NCBI RefSeq assembly: GCF_001426405.1
Contig: NZ_LMEP01000001.1
Coordinates: forward strand, 854,691 to 918,690
DNA from: Streptomyces sp. Root1304
GTDB lineage: Bacteria; Actinomycetota; Actinomycetes; Streptomycetales; Streptomycetaceae
Length of the DNA: 64,000 nucleotides
Reading direction: 5' to 3'
How positions within the stretch are numbered: position 1 is the stretch's first letter; each line of letters opens with the position of its first letter. Positions 16,901 through 24,522 of this stretch are shown one piece after another. Below the pieces are notes generated by a model. The model searched no databases. It had not been told where the DNA came from and saw only the letters and a program-made list of their open reading frames with translations. A program made the position numbers and the translations under genes.

Positions 16901-18345
16901 CGGCGGAACTCGGTGCTGATGGCGTGCGACTCGGTCTGCGCCTTGGCGAGGAGCGCGTCACTGGTCGCGATCGTCGCGTTCGCGGCGGAGAGCGCCGTCT
17001 CGGTGGCCTTCGCGGCGGCGGTCGCGGCCGCCGCCGAGGCGCGGACGACCTGCACCGACTGCTGGGCGTACATCAGGCCGCGGCCGCGCGGCACGTGCGA
17101 GCTGTCCGCGACGGCCCACGCCTCCTGCTGCGCGGTGGCGGCCTGCGCCGAGGCGGTGGCGGCCTTCGCGGCCCAGGCCTTGGCCGAGGCGGCCGCGGCG
17201 GCGGCGGTGGAGCGGGCGGCCGCGAGGTCGGCGGTGGCCTTGTCGTAGAAGGCCTGGTCGGGCTTCTCGAAGATGGTGTCCGGGTCGTTCGCGAGGGTGT
17301 CCTGCCAGTGCTTGCGCCAGGTCAGGATCTGGTCGGCGAGCCACGCCTGCCCGATGGCCTCGACCATGTCGTCGGCGGCCTCGCGGGTCGCCTTCGCGGC
17401 GTCGGCCTCCGCCTTGATGATCGTGGCGCGCTGGGCCGCCTGACCGGCGTACTCCTGCTCCCACTCGACCATCGCGGTCATGACCGGCTCGTTGAGGACG
17501 CGGCGCGGGTCGACCGGGTTCTGGTAGTCGCAGCCGGCCCAGGCCTGCTTGAGGTCCTCGACCTCGACGCGGTACTCCGGGGAGTCCTTGGCGAGGGGCG
17601 CGACGACGTAGCCGCCGTGCTTCAGGTAGGACGCGATGTCGCTGGAGGTCGTACCGCCGGAGTACTGGGTGTTCTTGACCGAGCTGTCCCGCAGCATGTC
17701 GTTCGCGGCGAAGTCGTGCCAGTCGTCCTTGCCCGCGCTCTCCTCCATGAGGGCGCGGGCGCGGGCGACGGCCTCGTCGCTGGCGTTGCTGTGGCCGTCC
17801 CAGCCGAGACGCCAGGCGAGCTGGGTCTGCGTGACGAGGGTGAAGTGGCTGACGTCCTCGCCGAAGGCGGGGGCGTGCCACTCCATGGCGTCGTTGTTCC
17901 AGGCGGACTCGCGGTAGGGCTTGTTGGCGGTGTCCAGTCCGTCGGTGCGGGCCCGCACCATGTCGGAGTAGACGCCGCCGGCCTCCTTGTCGGCGTCGGC
18001 GGCGAGGCCGAGGGGGCCGTATCCGATCCAGCCGAGGTCGCCGATGGTGTCGCGGAGCTGGGTCTCGGTGCCGGTGAGGCCCTCGATCGCCTTGGCCTTC
18101 ATCTGCCCGGCGCCGAAGTGGAGCGCCACCCCGGCGAGGCAGCGGTCGAGCCGCCGTGACGCGCCGATGGTGTTGCGGGAGAGGCCGGTGTCCTCCTCGG
18201 GCACCGTGTCGGCCGTGGCCGCCGGGGCCTGGACGAGGCCGGTGAGTACGGCCGCGGCCGTGACGAGGGCCACCGTGCTGGTGGCTCTGGTCACCGTGGA
18301 CCGTAGACGACGCCGGCGTCTGCCGGCGTCTCTGAGCAATGACAT
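10909..18345 (-). CDS. Giant secreted Ala-rich repeat protein with toxin-like C terminus
   Basis: A 2478-residue secreted protein. A long signal peptide (MSLLRDAGRRRRRL..., cleavage near APAATA) fixes the start at 18343-18345, which has an aaaggcag ribosome site. Two large paralogous modules follow: residues about 60-1000 and about 1145-2090. Each starts with RCLAGVALH and an IGDxGWIG segment, then helical repeats and hundreds of residues of Ala/Glu/Lys coiled coil, as in ALF-repeat proteins of Streptomyces. The last 390 residues differ: a Cys-containing region, then GDHVVLGINPYSDDLAKSLG and a Trp-rich end, resembling a polymorphic-toxin domain (possibly type 27; from memory). I infer a long stalk delivering a C-terminal effector. 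Confidence 0.85.
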   Translation of the reverse strand: MSLLRDAGRRRRRLRSTVTRATSTVALVTAAAVLTGLVQAPAATADTVPEEDTGLSRNTIGASRRLDRCLAGVALHFGAGQMKAKAIEGLTGTETQLRDTIGDLGWIGYGPLGLAADADKEAGGVYSDMVRARTDGLDTANKPYRESAWNNDAMEWHAPAFGEDVSHFTLVTQTQLAWRLGWDGHSNASDEAVARARALMEESAGKDDWHDFAANDMLRDSSVKNTQYSGGTTSSDIASYLKHGGYVVAPLAKDSPEYRVEVEDLKQAWAGCDYQNPVDPRRVLNEPVMTAMVEWEQEYAGQAAQRATIIKAEADAAKATREAADDMVEAIGQAWLADQILTWRKHWQDTLANDPDTIFEKPDQAFYDKATADLAAARSTAAAAAASAKAWAAKAATASAQAATAQQEAWAVADSSHVPRGRGLMYAQQSVQVVRASAAAATAAAKATETALSAANATIATSDALLAKAQTESHAISTEFRRVAAEEAAAQAKAAADSAEANATAAAESANTAKAARTTAEQKRDKAKTAAATAAAERAEAQTERANAVAARAKAATERTKAVEAEQRAGTQKTTAQSADTAAGTATTDATTKRTLANTRAKAAQTAREQAVAALRSKQATAARAAALEAAANAAAGTAAAAETRAAATAARTAATQAATAATAAQTAADQATAAAVTARTAATTAEGAAERAQASAGSAWSAYYTSVGAASTAHAAAAVALDASQDASTRADNAATASENATALARKAEQESLAAGTSAAEALTSAATVLGRAYAAGQAALAARDSAKEAVAAGNDAIAIGTPYQEKDSSAAFAVLVGQSSKTVAEQQAAAAEAKATEAAEAAASAQQTAAQATGDAKLAAEAAARAAADSVRAVEAVTRAQASAAEASGAQKGAKAASDAAAGHATQAGNDAVSARLTADEASNAALEADREATDAERHAAEANEKAGRAAEAAQGAQDKASQAEQEAKDAETKASDAAGNSTAAEEAARLAEQQQRDRNEAAHKDALAQGVTPIKGGASNWPVLGQREEQILLDACGQTCVDDYRKGLAAVSVDIVEWATANGGQILFEQLDAAKVKDCLAGSDVEDCLWELVDIPSSAVIVGRMPALAQAIEQVSSGLRKIFDDADNALRRLNDLTAVIRDVRSTPRLNRCLAGVALHAGGAKTKAIAIQGLSGTNDDLKAVIGDIGWIGFMPLGQASDQDREAGYAYLDTFAARKALLEDANRPYAMSSFDDGITLHAPEFGADISAYTYSTQAKMADRIGWDAHTNASPEAIAKARQITEQNRGQDSWHDFAADIMLRDSSVNQTRYSGGTTSADIATYLRNGGFARQKLTEGSPEFRVEVEDLKQQWATCNHADPTDPRNALSEAVSQASAEWEAEYAGQAAPRTLIMQAEADAAAATRKATDNMVEAIGQAWLADQILRWQKYWHDELEADPDHILKPKQALFDKAKTDLAKARGKVQALVTAAKEQATAANAAAQRAVSAQQQAWTIADAAQVPRGRGLMYAQQSVQVARASGAAATAASKATETALNAANATVSTSEALLALAQTETHAVNTEFRRIAAQEAAAQAKAAADSADAYAASAAANAATAKKAKETALAEEQDAKKAAADAQASRAVAELERANAAAYRATAERERDKAAGHEADAVAQGRIASEARTSAEAAGATASARRGDAEQSERDAVAARDKALEAEMRRDSLNAKAAAFEAKAAADEGTDAAVASRAAATDARSAANEATTAATNARAAANAATAAATNAREAATKAQGSASRAKAAADSAWASYWIAAGSAAAAHAAAAEAIDASQAAAADAKGAKEQSEKASAAAKVAKTEAAAARSEAAQTASWAAVTAGKALAAVRSSLAARDSAAAVNKPANEAISLGGPYQELDSSAAFAVLTGQQSLTIAQQQAAAAAATANQALAFSAEAKALADQAAADMKLAAQASAAAAADASRAAKAYLRAQESAAQAAKDAKEAQAAAGRADGYAMSAGNDAMAASSAASDAQTDANAADAAATEAEKDAANARAVATKAEEDAASARATATQAETDATAAEKAAAGARDAAEEAQDAADRTEKAGSSEQISQGVTTGISDVWAVLDHIEYIGEPKNVKKDNCNPIIHFGDCKVTSDVTYKSHVDVYMCMVPWEQYTASGSCPAADTVYLGPETTEAETKTLTITLTMTEFNSGIDPVDILLGDFIGCAKLLTPGVSGGSWGDCAWAASWFVAGPLFRGAKAGVAALDASLRMGVGFMDAYRALRTIGLTEAAISGIISRILRKIDEVCQAGDVVTFKVASFSVASSGDDLVKKCAAILAGLVKDGDHVVLGINPYSDDLAKSLGGQTFNNKELYGIELPESMGLGKRAIWTVGVERAVSNPNVKLSVSLDGVEGAKTADEALSMLLARGDSIPDSSWKLIQDGGYGTAWEMVKLRAALRMEYRKWASVEWHMTVRDPETGKMVVKQVYPTKLTYANGTPVD

Positions 18346-18671
18346 GGTCTGCCTTTGATCTCTGCGATCGACCGGCAGTTCAGTCATGGGCATGACAGCA
18401 GAGTCCCCGGGCACGGCAGGTGCCGGCGCCCTCGTCCCCCCACGAACCGACACTGCCGCTTACCCTGCGACGATGTCACGCGCGGTAGCTCGCGTGAAGA
18501 TCAAATAAATGCCGCCAACCGCGTACGGGACACCGAGTACGGACAAAGCAACCGATCAGTTGATCATCTTGTTACCGGCCGTAAGGAACCGCCGACCGCC
18601 CGGCCGTCCCAAATGTCGAGATCCCCGCGGGTCCGGGAATGACAGGCACAAACCCCAGGTTGACGCATGTC
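18346..18671. other. Divergent intergenic region
   Basis: 326 bases between the giant secreted protein gene and the efflux gene. It holds an imperfect gatcagttgatc palindrome at 18554-18565 and a possible rightward TTGATC-16-TAAGGA promoter at 18560-18587. I see no gene, and the promoter is weak evidence. Confidence 0.4.
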
Positions 18672-19946
18672 ATGCCGTCACCCTCCGCCGAGCCCACGAA
18701 CCCCGCCGGCACGACCCCCGGGAGCACGCCCGAGGGCCGTCGCATGCCCCTCGCCGTCTACATCCTCGGCCTGTCCGTCTTCGCACTCGGCACGAGCGAA
18801 TTCATGCTCTCCGGCCTCCTGCCGCCCATCGCGGACGACATGAACGTCTCCATCCCCAGCGCCGGACTCCTCATATCCGCCTTCGCGATCGGCATGGTCG
18901 TCGGCGCCCCGCTCCTCGCGGTGGCCACCCTCCGCCTCCCCCGCAAGACCACCCTCATCGCCCTGATCACCGTCTTCGGCCTCGGACAGGTGGCCGGCGC
19001 CCTCGCCCCCACCTACGCGATCCTCTTCGCCTCCCGCATCGTGAGCGCCCTCGCCTGCGCCGGCTTCTGGGCGGTCGGCGCGGCCGTCGCCATCGCGATG
19101 GTCCCGGTCGGCTCGCGCGCCCGCGCCATGGCCGTCATGATCGGCGGCCTCTCCATCGCGAACGTCCTCGGCGTCCCCGCCGGCGCCTTCCTCGGCGAAC
19201 ACCTCGGCTGGCGCTCCGCGTTCTGGGCCGTCGGCCTCGCCTCCGCCATCGCCCTCGTCGGCGTGATCACCCGCATCCCGCACATCCCGCTCCCCGAGAC
19301 CAAGCCCCGCCTCAAGCGCGAGCTCGCCATCTACCGCGACCGCCAGGTGCTCCTCGCCGTCGCCGTCACCGCCCTCGCGGCGGGCGGCGTCTTCTGCGCC
19401 TTCTCCTACCTCGCCCCGCTGCTCACCGACGTCTCCGGACTCGACGACAGCTGGATCTCCGGAGTCCTCGCCCTCTTCGGCATCGGCGCCGTCGTCGGCA
19501 CCGCCATCGGCGGCCGCGTCGCCGACGCCCACCTCTTCGGCGTCCTGCTCAGCGGCATCGCCGCCTCCACCGTCTTCCTGGTCGCCCTGGCGCTCTTCGC
19601 GTCCAGCCCGGCCGCGACGATCGTCCTGACCTTCCTCCTCGGCGTCTCCGCCTTCTACACGGCCCCCGCGCTCAACGCCCGCATGTTCAACGTCGCCGGC
19701 GCCGCCCCCACCCTCGCGGGCGCCACCACCACCGCCGCGTTCAACCTCGGCAACACCGGCGGCCCCTGGCTCGGCGGCACGGTCATCGACGCGAACCTCG
19801 GCTACGCCTCGACGGCCTGGGCGGGCGCGGCGATGACGGCCGTGGGCCTGGGAACGGCGGCCGTCGCCCTCAAGCTCCACAGGTCCCCGTCCCGCGTGGT
19901 GACCTCCGGATCACCGGCGGAGCGGAAGGCCGTATCGTCCCGCTGA
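18672..19946 (+). CDS. MFS efflux transporter, chloramphenicol exporter (Cmx/CmrA-like)
   Basis: A roughly 424-residue DHA1-type exporter with about 12 hydrophobic segments. MPLAVYILGLSVFALGTSEF and MLSGLLPPIADDM in TM1, and GFWAVGAAVAIAMVP later, are typical of the Cmx/CmlR chloramphenicol exporters of actinobacteria. The start is uncertain: ATG codons at 18639, 18672 and 18744 are all in frame, and conservation begins at MPLAVY. The next gene is a chloramphenicol phosphotransferase, so export and inactivation of the same drug are encoded side by side. From memory, S. venezuelae, the chloramphenicol producer, also pairs these functions, but no biosynthetic genes for the drug are in the window. 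Confidence 0.87.
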   Translation: MPSPSAEPTNPAGTTPGSTPEGRRMPLAVYILGLSVFALGTSEFMLSGLLPPIADDMNVSIPSAGLLISAFAIGMVVGAPLLAVATLRLPRKTTLIALITVFGLGQVAGALAPTYAILFASRIVSALACAGFWAVGAAVAIAMVPVGSRARAMAVMIGGLSIANVLGVPAGAFLGEHLGWRSAFWAVGLASAIALVGVITRIPHIPLPETKPRLKRELAIYRDRQVLLAVAVTALAAGGVFCAFSYLAPLLTDVSGLDDSWISGVLALFGIGAVVGTAIGGRVADAHLFGVLLSGIAASTVFLVALALFASSPAATIVLTFLLGVSAFYTAPALNARMFNVAGAAPTLAGATTTAAFNLGNTGGPWLGGTVIDANLGYASTAWAGAAMTAVGLGTAAVALKLHRSPSRVVTSGSPAERKAVSSR

Positions 19947-19958
19947 ACCCGTCGCGAC

Positions 19959-20001
19959 CGGCCGGCCGCGCGTGGCCGGAAAATCGCCGCGCGGCCGGCC
20001 G
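19959..20001. terminator. Hairpin terminator after the efflux gene
   Basis: A 14-bp perfect GC stem (19959-19972 with 19988-20001) with a 15-base loop that contains an A run. It separates the efflux gene from the phosphotransferase gene, so the two may be transcribed separately. Confidence 0.65.
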
Positions 20002-20022
20002 TCACGCCCCTAGGGTGGCACC

Positions 20023-20556
20023 GTGACGACCCAGATGATCATCCTCAACGGCGGTTCCAGCGCCGGGAAGTCCGGCATCGTGCGGTGTCTCCAGGACGTA
20101 CTGCCGCAGCCCTGGCTGGCGTTCGGGATCGACTCGCTCATCGACGCCATGCCCGTCGCCCTGCAGAGCTCCGACGACGGCATCGGGTTCGCCGCCGACG
20201 GAGGCGTCAGCGTCGGGGACGACTTCCGCGCCCTGGAGGGCGCCTGGGCCCAGGGCCTCGTCGCCATGGCCCGCGCCGGCGCCCGCGTCGTCGTCGACGA
20301 CGTCTTCCTCGGCGGGGCCGCCTCCCAGGAACGCTGGCGGGGCTTCCTCGGCGACCTGGACGTGCTCTGGGTCGGCGTCCGGTGCGACGCCGCCGTCGCC
20401 GAAGCCCGCGAGACCGCCCGCGGCGACCGCGTCGCCGGCATGGCCGCGAAGCAGGCCGACCTCGTCCACCGGGGCGTGGTCTACGACATCGAGGTCGACA
20501 CCACCCACACCGCGTCCCTCGACTGCGCCCGCGCCGTCGCCGCCCGCGTCGTGTGA
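20023..20556 (+). CDS. cpt: Chloramphenicol 3-O-phosphotransferase
   Basis: A 177-residue kinase that phosphorylates the C-3 hydroxyl of chloramphenicol and so blocks the drug. The P-loop GGSSAGKSG is at residues 10-18, the catalytic Asp region [10 protein letters not shown] near 34-43, and [16 protein letters not shown] matches the S. venezuelae enzyme closely (from memory). Length and the [11 protein letters not shown] start also match, so the GTG at 20023 is the right start. It follows an efflux gene of the Cmx type. The near-identity to the known enzyme makes this one of the surest functional calls in the window. Confidence 0.95.
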   Translation: MTTQMIILNGGSSAGKSGIVRCLQDVLPQPWLAFGIDSLIDAMPVALQSSDDGIGFAADGGVSVGDDFRALEGAWAQGLVAMARAGARVVVDDVFLGGAASQERWRGFLGDLDVLWVGVRCDAAVAEARETARGDRVAGMAAKQADLVHRGVVYDIEVDTTHTASLDCARAVAARVV

Positions 20557-20588
20557 CGCGAGCGCCTCCGGACCCGCGCCGAGACCGC

Positions 20589-21338
20589 TCACGCCGACGT
20601 CAGATCCTGCACCAGGCGCGTCATCAGCGGAGACGGCTCCACCGCCAACTCCCGCCGCAGCAACCGCTGGTAGTCCTTGTAGCGCTTCACCGCGCACGCC
20701 GTGTTGCCCTCCGCGATGTGGATCTCGATCAGGATCCGGTGCGCCGTCTCCCTGATCGGGTCGATCTCCGTCGCCGTCAGCGCCGTCTGCAGCGCCGCCA
20801 GATACTCCCCGTCCCGCCGCAGCCGCTGCGCCAGGCTCTCCAGCGCGTGCAGCCGCACCTGGTCCCAGCGCTCCCGCTCGAGCACCAGCCACTCGTCCGG
20901 CCAGCGCGGCAGCAGCTCCTCGCCCAGGCTCTCCACCAGCGCGTCCGGGTCGGGCGGCGGCGGGCCGTCCGCCACCGCGCCCCGCGCCAGGCCCCGTACC
21001 GCGTGCAGATCGACCTCGACCACCGGAGCCAGCCGCAGCCTGTGGTCCACGCACTCCACCGCCGTCACCGGACCCGCCCGCCGACCGTGGCACAGCGCGG
21101 TCCTCAGGTTCGCCGCAGCCCTGCTCGGACTGCAGTCGGGCCAGAGCCGCTCGGCTGCCGCACCCCGGTACACGCCGCCGGCCGTGTGCACGGCGAGAAG
21201 CGCCAACAGGCGCTGCGCCCCCGAGGGGAGGGGGATGCGGCATCCGGCGTATGAGAGCTCGAAAGCACCGAGCAGTTCGAGGTATACGCCGTTCGATGAC
21301 ACATCCCTCACTGTGCAACCGGCCGGTGGATCACGCAT
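20589..21338 (-). CDS. SARP/BTAD-type transcriptional activator
   Basis: A protein of about 249 residues with an N-terminal OmpR-like winged-helix domain (LELLGAFELSYAG to VDHRLRL, about residues 20-110) and a C-terminal bacterial transcriptional activation domain (EELLPRWPDEWLVLERERWDQ to the end). This is the small SARP layout, the class that switches on antibiotic and RiPP clusters in Streptomyces. The start is uncertain: ATG at 21338 or GTG at 21311 or 21302; I used the longest. It diverges from the PatG-like protease gene across about 290 bases, so that operon is its likely target. No ATPase or TPR extension is present. Confidence 0.85.
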   Translation of the reverse strand: MRDPPAGCTVRDVSSNGVYLELLGAFELSYAGCRIPLPSGAQRLLALLAVHTAGGVYRGAAAERLWPDCSPSRAAANLRTALCHGRRAGPVTAVECVDHRLRLAPVVEVDLHAVRGLARGAVADGPPPPDPDALVESLGEELLPRWPDEWLVLERERWDQVRLHALESLAQRLRRDGEYLAALQTALTATEIDPIRETAHRILIEIHIAEGNTACAVKRYKDYQRLLRRELAVEPSPLMTRLVQDLTSA

Positions 21339-21632
21339 CCGCTCGTCCGCCCGCCCGGACCGCCGCCGTACACCTCCACGGCCCCGCCCCCGGCCCGCCC
21401 GCACCGGCCCCGCCCGCCGCCGGAACCCCGCCGGGCCCCGCCGCCCCACCGGGCTGACCGGCGGCCAAACGGCCCCGCGCACGCCCCGGCGACACCCCCG
21501 CGACGCCCCGGAAACGATCCCGCGACGCCGCTTGCACGTTCCGGGTGACACACCGTGCACGACGGCCGCCCAGAGTCGGACCGACAAGCCTTTCCGCACG
21601 CGGTGCCCACGGGCACGGAAAGCAGGTCCGAG
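21339..21632. promoter_or_regulatory. Divergent control region of the PatG-like locus
   Basis: 294 bases of very GC-rich DNA between the SARP gene and the protease gene. It should carry both promoters and the SARP target. I see no clear -10 box and no clean heptamer direct repeat. Confidence 0.4.
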
Positions 21633-23963
21633 ATGAAGCCTCGGGCAGTCCTGGGAGAACTCCGCCCACGGCCCGACGAGCCGTTCGGCGACCCCCGGGT
21701 GTGCGTCGCCCTGCTCGACGGCCCCGTGGACCTGTCCCACCCCTGCTTCGCGGGCGCGGATCTTACGCGTCTGGACACCCTGGTGCAGGAGCCCGCGGGC
21801 CCCGGCCCGATGTCGCTCCACGGCACCCACGTGGCCAGCCTGCTCTTCGGCCGGCCCGGCACCCCCGTCACCGGGATCGCCCCGCACTGCCGCGGCCTGC
21901 TCCTCCCCGTCTTCCGCGACGGCGGCGACGGCCGCGTCCCCCAGATCGACCTGGCCCGCGCCATCGAACGCGCCGTCGAGGAAGGCGCCCACGTCATCAA
22001 CATCAGCGGCGGCGAACGCGCCGACGACGGCCGGCCCGACGCCCTCCTCGAACGGGCCCTGCGGCTCTGCGAGGACCGGGGCGTCCTGGTCGTCTCCGCC
22101 GTCGGCAACGACGGGGCCGACACCCTCCAGGTCCCGGCCGCCGTCCCCTCCGTCCTGGCCGTCGGCGCCGCCGCGGCCGACGGCTCCCCGCTCGACATCA
22201 GCAACTGGGGCGGCGCCTACCGGGCCCACGGGATCCTCGCCCCCGGACAGGACATCGAGGGCGCCGCTCCCGGCGGCGGCCTCGCCTCCCTGACGGGCAG
22301 CAGCTTCGCCACCCCCCTCGTCGCCGGCACGGCGGCCCTGCTCGTCGCCGCCCAGCTGGCCGGCGGCGCCTCCGCGGACCCGAGGGCCGCCGGCCAGGTA
22401 CTGCTCTCGACGGCCACCGCACCCGCGGACTGCGCCGACCCGGACGCCCCGGCCTGCCGGCGCGGGCTCGGCGGCAGCCTGGACGCCGTCCGGGCCCTCG
22501 CCGCCACCACCAGGAAAGAGGAGACAGCCGTGACCACTCCCGCAGCCGAATCCGCCGCCGCGCCCCAGCCCGGGGCGCCCGCACCGGCACCGGCACCCGC
22601 CCCGACCCAGAGCCCCGCACCGCAGGCCGCCCCGGCGGCGGTCGCACCCGTGGCGGCCCCGGCGGTCGTCCCGGCGGCCGCACCCGCAGCCGCCGTCGCG
22701 CCCCCGGCGCCCGCGCCCGCGGCCGTACCCCCGCCCGTACAGCAGGCACCCGCCCCCCAGGCCCCGGCACCGGCCCCGCCGCCCGCACCCGTCGCGCCTC
22801 CCGCGCCCGCCCCCGCGTACACCTCCCCCCACCCCGCGCACTCCGGCGTACGCCCCTCCTGCGGGTGCGGCGGCGACCCCGCCGGCTGCACCTGCGGCGG
22901 CGGGGACGGGAGTACGGCCGGGGGACGGCAGCTGGTGTACGCGATCGGCACCATCGGCTTCGACTACCCGACCGAGGCCCGCCGCGACGGCTTCCGGCAG
23001 CAGATGCCGTACTTCACCACCACCGTCGGCGGCGAGGAGGTCGAGCAGGACCCCGACCCGTACAACGTCAACCAGCTCCACGACTACCTCCTCGGCGCCC
23101 CCTGGGCCTGCGACAAGCTCACCTGGACCCTCGTCATGGACGGGGCCACGGTGTACGCGCTGGAGGCCGAGACGCCCGTCGCCATGGACTGGGGCCAGCC
23201 ACTCGTGCTCCCCGAGGAGGTCCAGAAGGAGCGCAGGACGGTAGCGGAGCTCGCCGCCAAGAAGGACACCTCCTTCGAGGCGCTGGTCGCGATGCTGACC
23301 AGCCCCCCGGTGTCGACCGTCTACCGCGTGTTCCGCGACGCCATCGCGGGCCAGGCCATCAACGTCGAGCGGCAGACCGACGAGCGCGCCGACTACATCT
23401 CCCGCGTCTCCATCCCCGGCGTCCTCACCGGCCGCACCACCCGCCTCTACTCCGGCCAGATCGTGCCGGTGGTCGAGGTGAAGAGCCGCGGCCTCTACAC
23501 CTGGCACGAGTCCCTGCTCGTCGACACCGTCATCCAGCAGATCAAGGACGAGGCCGGCAACCAGAAGGTCAAGATCCGCAACCCGGAGGAACTGCGCCTG
23601 ACGATCCGGTCGTTCCTCGACAAGATCTACTACCAGTTCCGCAACCTCGGCCAGACCTCCGCCGACCGCGCGCTCAACTTCATGGGCACCAACACCTACT
23701 CCTTCAGCAACATGCTCGCCCAGGGCCTGCTGTCGTCGAGCAAGGTGCCCGGATCCAGCAAGAACCTGTACGCGCTCGACACGGTCGCCGTGACCAAGAG
23801 CCCGTACTGCCGCCTCGGTTCGGACTGCCAGGACGTGACCGTGACCTTCTACGACCCGGAGGACGAGCGCAGGTCCCGGCTCTCGTACCAGTTCACGATC
23901 GACGTGAGCGACGAGCTGCCGGTCACCCTCGCCCCGGTCCACACCTTCCTCGGCTCCTTCTGA
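21633..23963 (+). CDS. PatA/PatG-like subtilisin (S8) with PatG C-terminal domain
   Basis: A 776-residue protein. Residues about 20-300 are a subtilisin with an intact triad: Asp in VCVALLDGPVDLSH, His in LHGTHVASLLFG, Ser in TGSSFATPLVAG. A linker of about 110 residues rich in Pro and Ala follows (about 320-425), then a short Cys cluster (RPSCGCGGDPAGCTCGGG), then a domain starting LVYAIGTIGFDYPTEARRD that matches the conserved C-terminal region of cyanobactin proteases PatA/PatG. In cyanobactin pathways such enzymes cleave, and PatG also cyclises, precursor peptides. There is no signal peptide, so it should act in the cytosol. Small precursor-like genes follow directly. I chose ATG 21633 over an upstream GTG because it begins just before the protease domain. 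Confidence 0.87.
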   Translation: MKPRAVLGELRPRPDEPFGDPRVCVALLDGPVDLSHPCFAGADLTRLDTLVQEPAGPGPMSLHGTHVASLLFGRPGTPVTGIAPHCRGLLLPVFRDGGDGRVPQIDLARAIERAVEEGAHVINISGGERADDGRPDALLERALRLCEDRGVLVVSAVGNDGADTLQVPAAVPSVLAVGAAAADGSPLDISNWGGAYRAHGILAPGQDIEGAAPGGGLASLTGSSFATPLVAGTAALLVAAQLAGGASADPRAAGQVLLSTATAPADCADPDAPACRRGLGGSLDAVRALAATTRKEETAVTTPAAESAAAPQPGAPAPAPAPAPTQSPAPQAAPAAVAPVAAPAVVPAAAPAAAVAPPAPAPAAVPPPVQQAPAPQAPAPAPPPAPVAPPAPAPAYTSPHPAHSGVRPSCGCGGDPAGCTCGGGDGSTAGGRQLVYAIGTIGFDYPTEARRDGFRQQMPYFTTTVGGEEVEQDPDPYNVNQLHDYLLGAPWACDKLTWTLVMDGATVYALEAETPVAMDWGQPLVLPEEVQKERRTVAELAAKKDTSFEALVAMLTSPPVSTVYRVFRDAIAGQAINVERQTDERADYISRVSIPGVLTGRTTRLYSGQIVPVVEVKSRGLYTWHESLLVDTVIQQIKDEAGNQKVKIRNPEELRLTIRSFLDKIYYQFRNLGQTSADRALNFMGTNTYSFSNMLAQGLLSSSKVPGSSKNLYALDTVAVTKSPYCRLGSDCQDVTVTFYDPEDERRSRLSYQFTIDVSDELPVTLAPVHTFLGSF

Positions 23964-24005
23964 CCCGAGGGCTCCTTCCGACACCAGGACTCCTTCCGAC
24001 CCCAG
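23952..24005 (+). repeat. Three tandem 18-bp repeats spanning the protease stop codon
   Basis: Units at 23952-23969, 23970-23987 and 23988-24005 share the core ctccttc(t/c)gac. The first unit holds the last codons and the TGA stop of the PatG-like gene; the others lie in the short gap before the first small gene. Confidence 0.75.
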
Positions 24006-24025
24006 TACCGCGAGAGGAGAACCCC

Positions 24026-24217
24026 ATGAACACCCGGCGCACTCCGCCTCCACGCGCTCCGGGAACACCGCCGCTCCAGGCCCGTCCGGTCCGCCGCGAC
24101 GCGTACGAGACCGGCGCGGACCCCCGTACCGGCGTCGGGGCCGCCAAGTCCCCCTGCGCCACCATGACCGGCCCGGCCAGGCAGATGTGCTACGCGAGTT
24201 ACGGCGTGGCCACCTGA
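24026..24217 (+). CDS. Small peptide with a C-terminal Cys pair, candidate RiPP precursor
   Basis: A 63-residue peptide, Arg/Pro-rich at the N terminus, with GAAKSPCATMTG and ARQMCYASYGVAT at the C terminus, so the only two cysteines are 12 residues apart near the end. The ribosome site gagagga precedes the ATG. It starts 62 bases after the PatG-like gene and heads a series of small genes. It does not resemble the two paralogous peptides downstream. The charged leader and short Cys-containing tail look like a precursor peptide, but no family is recognised. Confidence 0.65.
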   Translation: MNTRRTPPPRAPGTPPLQARPVRRDAYETGADPRTGVGAAKSPCATMTGPARQMCYASYGVAT

Positions 24218-24250
24218 CCGAAGCCTTCGAGGAGAGGAAAGGAAACCGTC

Positions 24251-24448
24251 ATGTCCGACGAGACCCACACCACCCGCGAAGCCGGCGACGCGAGCCCCCG
24301 CCGGTCCACCGCCGGGCAGCTCCGGCTCCAGCTCCCCCAGCAGTCCGCGCCGGTCGAGCGCGGCAGGCACCCCGAGAGCGGGGACGCCTCCGGCGTCGCG
24401 GCCAGCGGCCTGATCGCCAGCCTCCTCGGCGACATCCTGCCGTTCTGA
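24251..24448 (+). CDS. Cyanobactin-leader-like precursor peptide, copy 1
   Basis: A 65-residue peptide. Its middle contains TAGQLRLQL followed by LPQQSAPVERG (about residues 20-38), which recalls the conserved leader of cyanobactin precursors such as PatE (LPQQGQPVIR and TAGQLSSQL; from memory), although the two motifs occur in the opposite order here. The C terminus ASLLGDILPF is hydrophobic. A clear ribosome site (gaggaaagg) precedes it. It is a near duplicate of the gene at 24523. With the PatG-like protease next door it is the best candidate substrate in the locus. Nothing is known about the product. Confidence 0.8.
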   Translation: MSDETHTTREAGDASPRRSTAGQLRLQLPQQSAPVERGRHPESGDASGVAASGLIASLLGDILPF

Positions 24449-24522
24449 GGCCCGCGACACCGCAAGGACCGCAAGGCCGGAAGACCGCGGCACAACAGCG
24501 GTGACAAGGAAAGGAGAACACC

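Noticed and set aside
12949..18159. A 1736-codon plus-strand open frame
   Set aside because: It is the antisense of the Ala-rich secreted protein gene; its Gly/Arg/Val-only composition is the usual shadow in GC-rich DNA.
20589..24068. A 1159-codon minus-strand open frame
   Set aside because: Only its last 249 codons (the SARP regulator) look like protein; the rest is antisense to the PatG-like gene.
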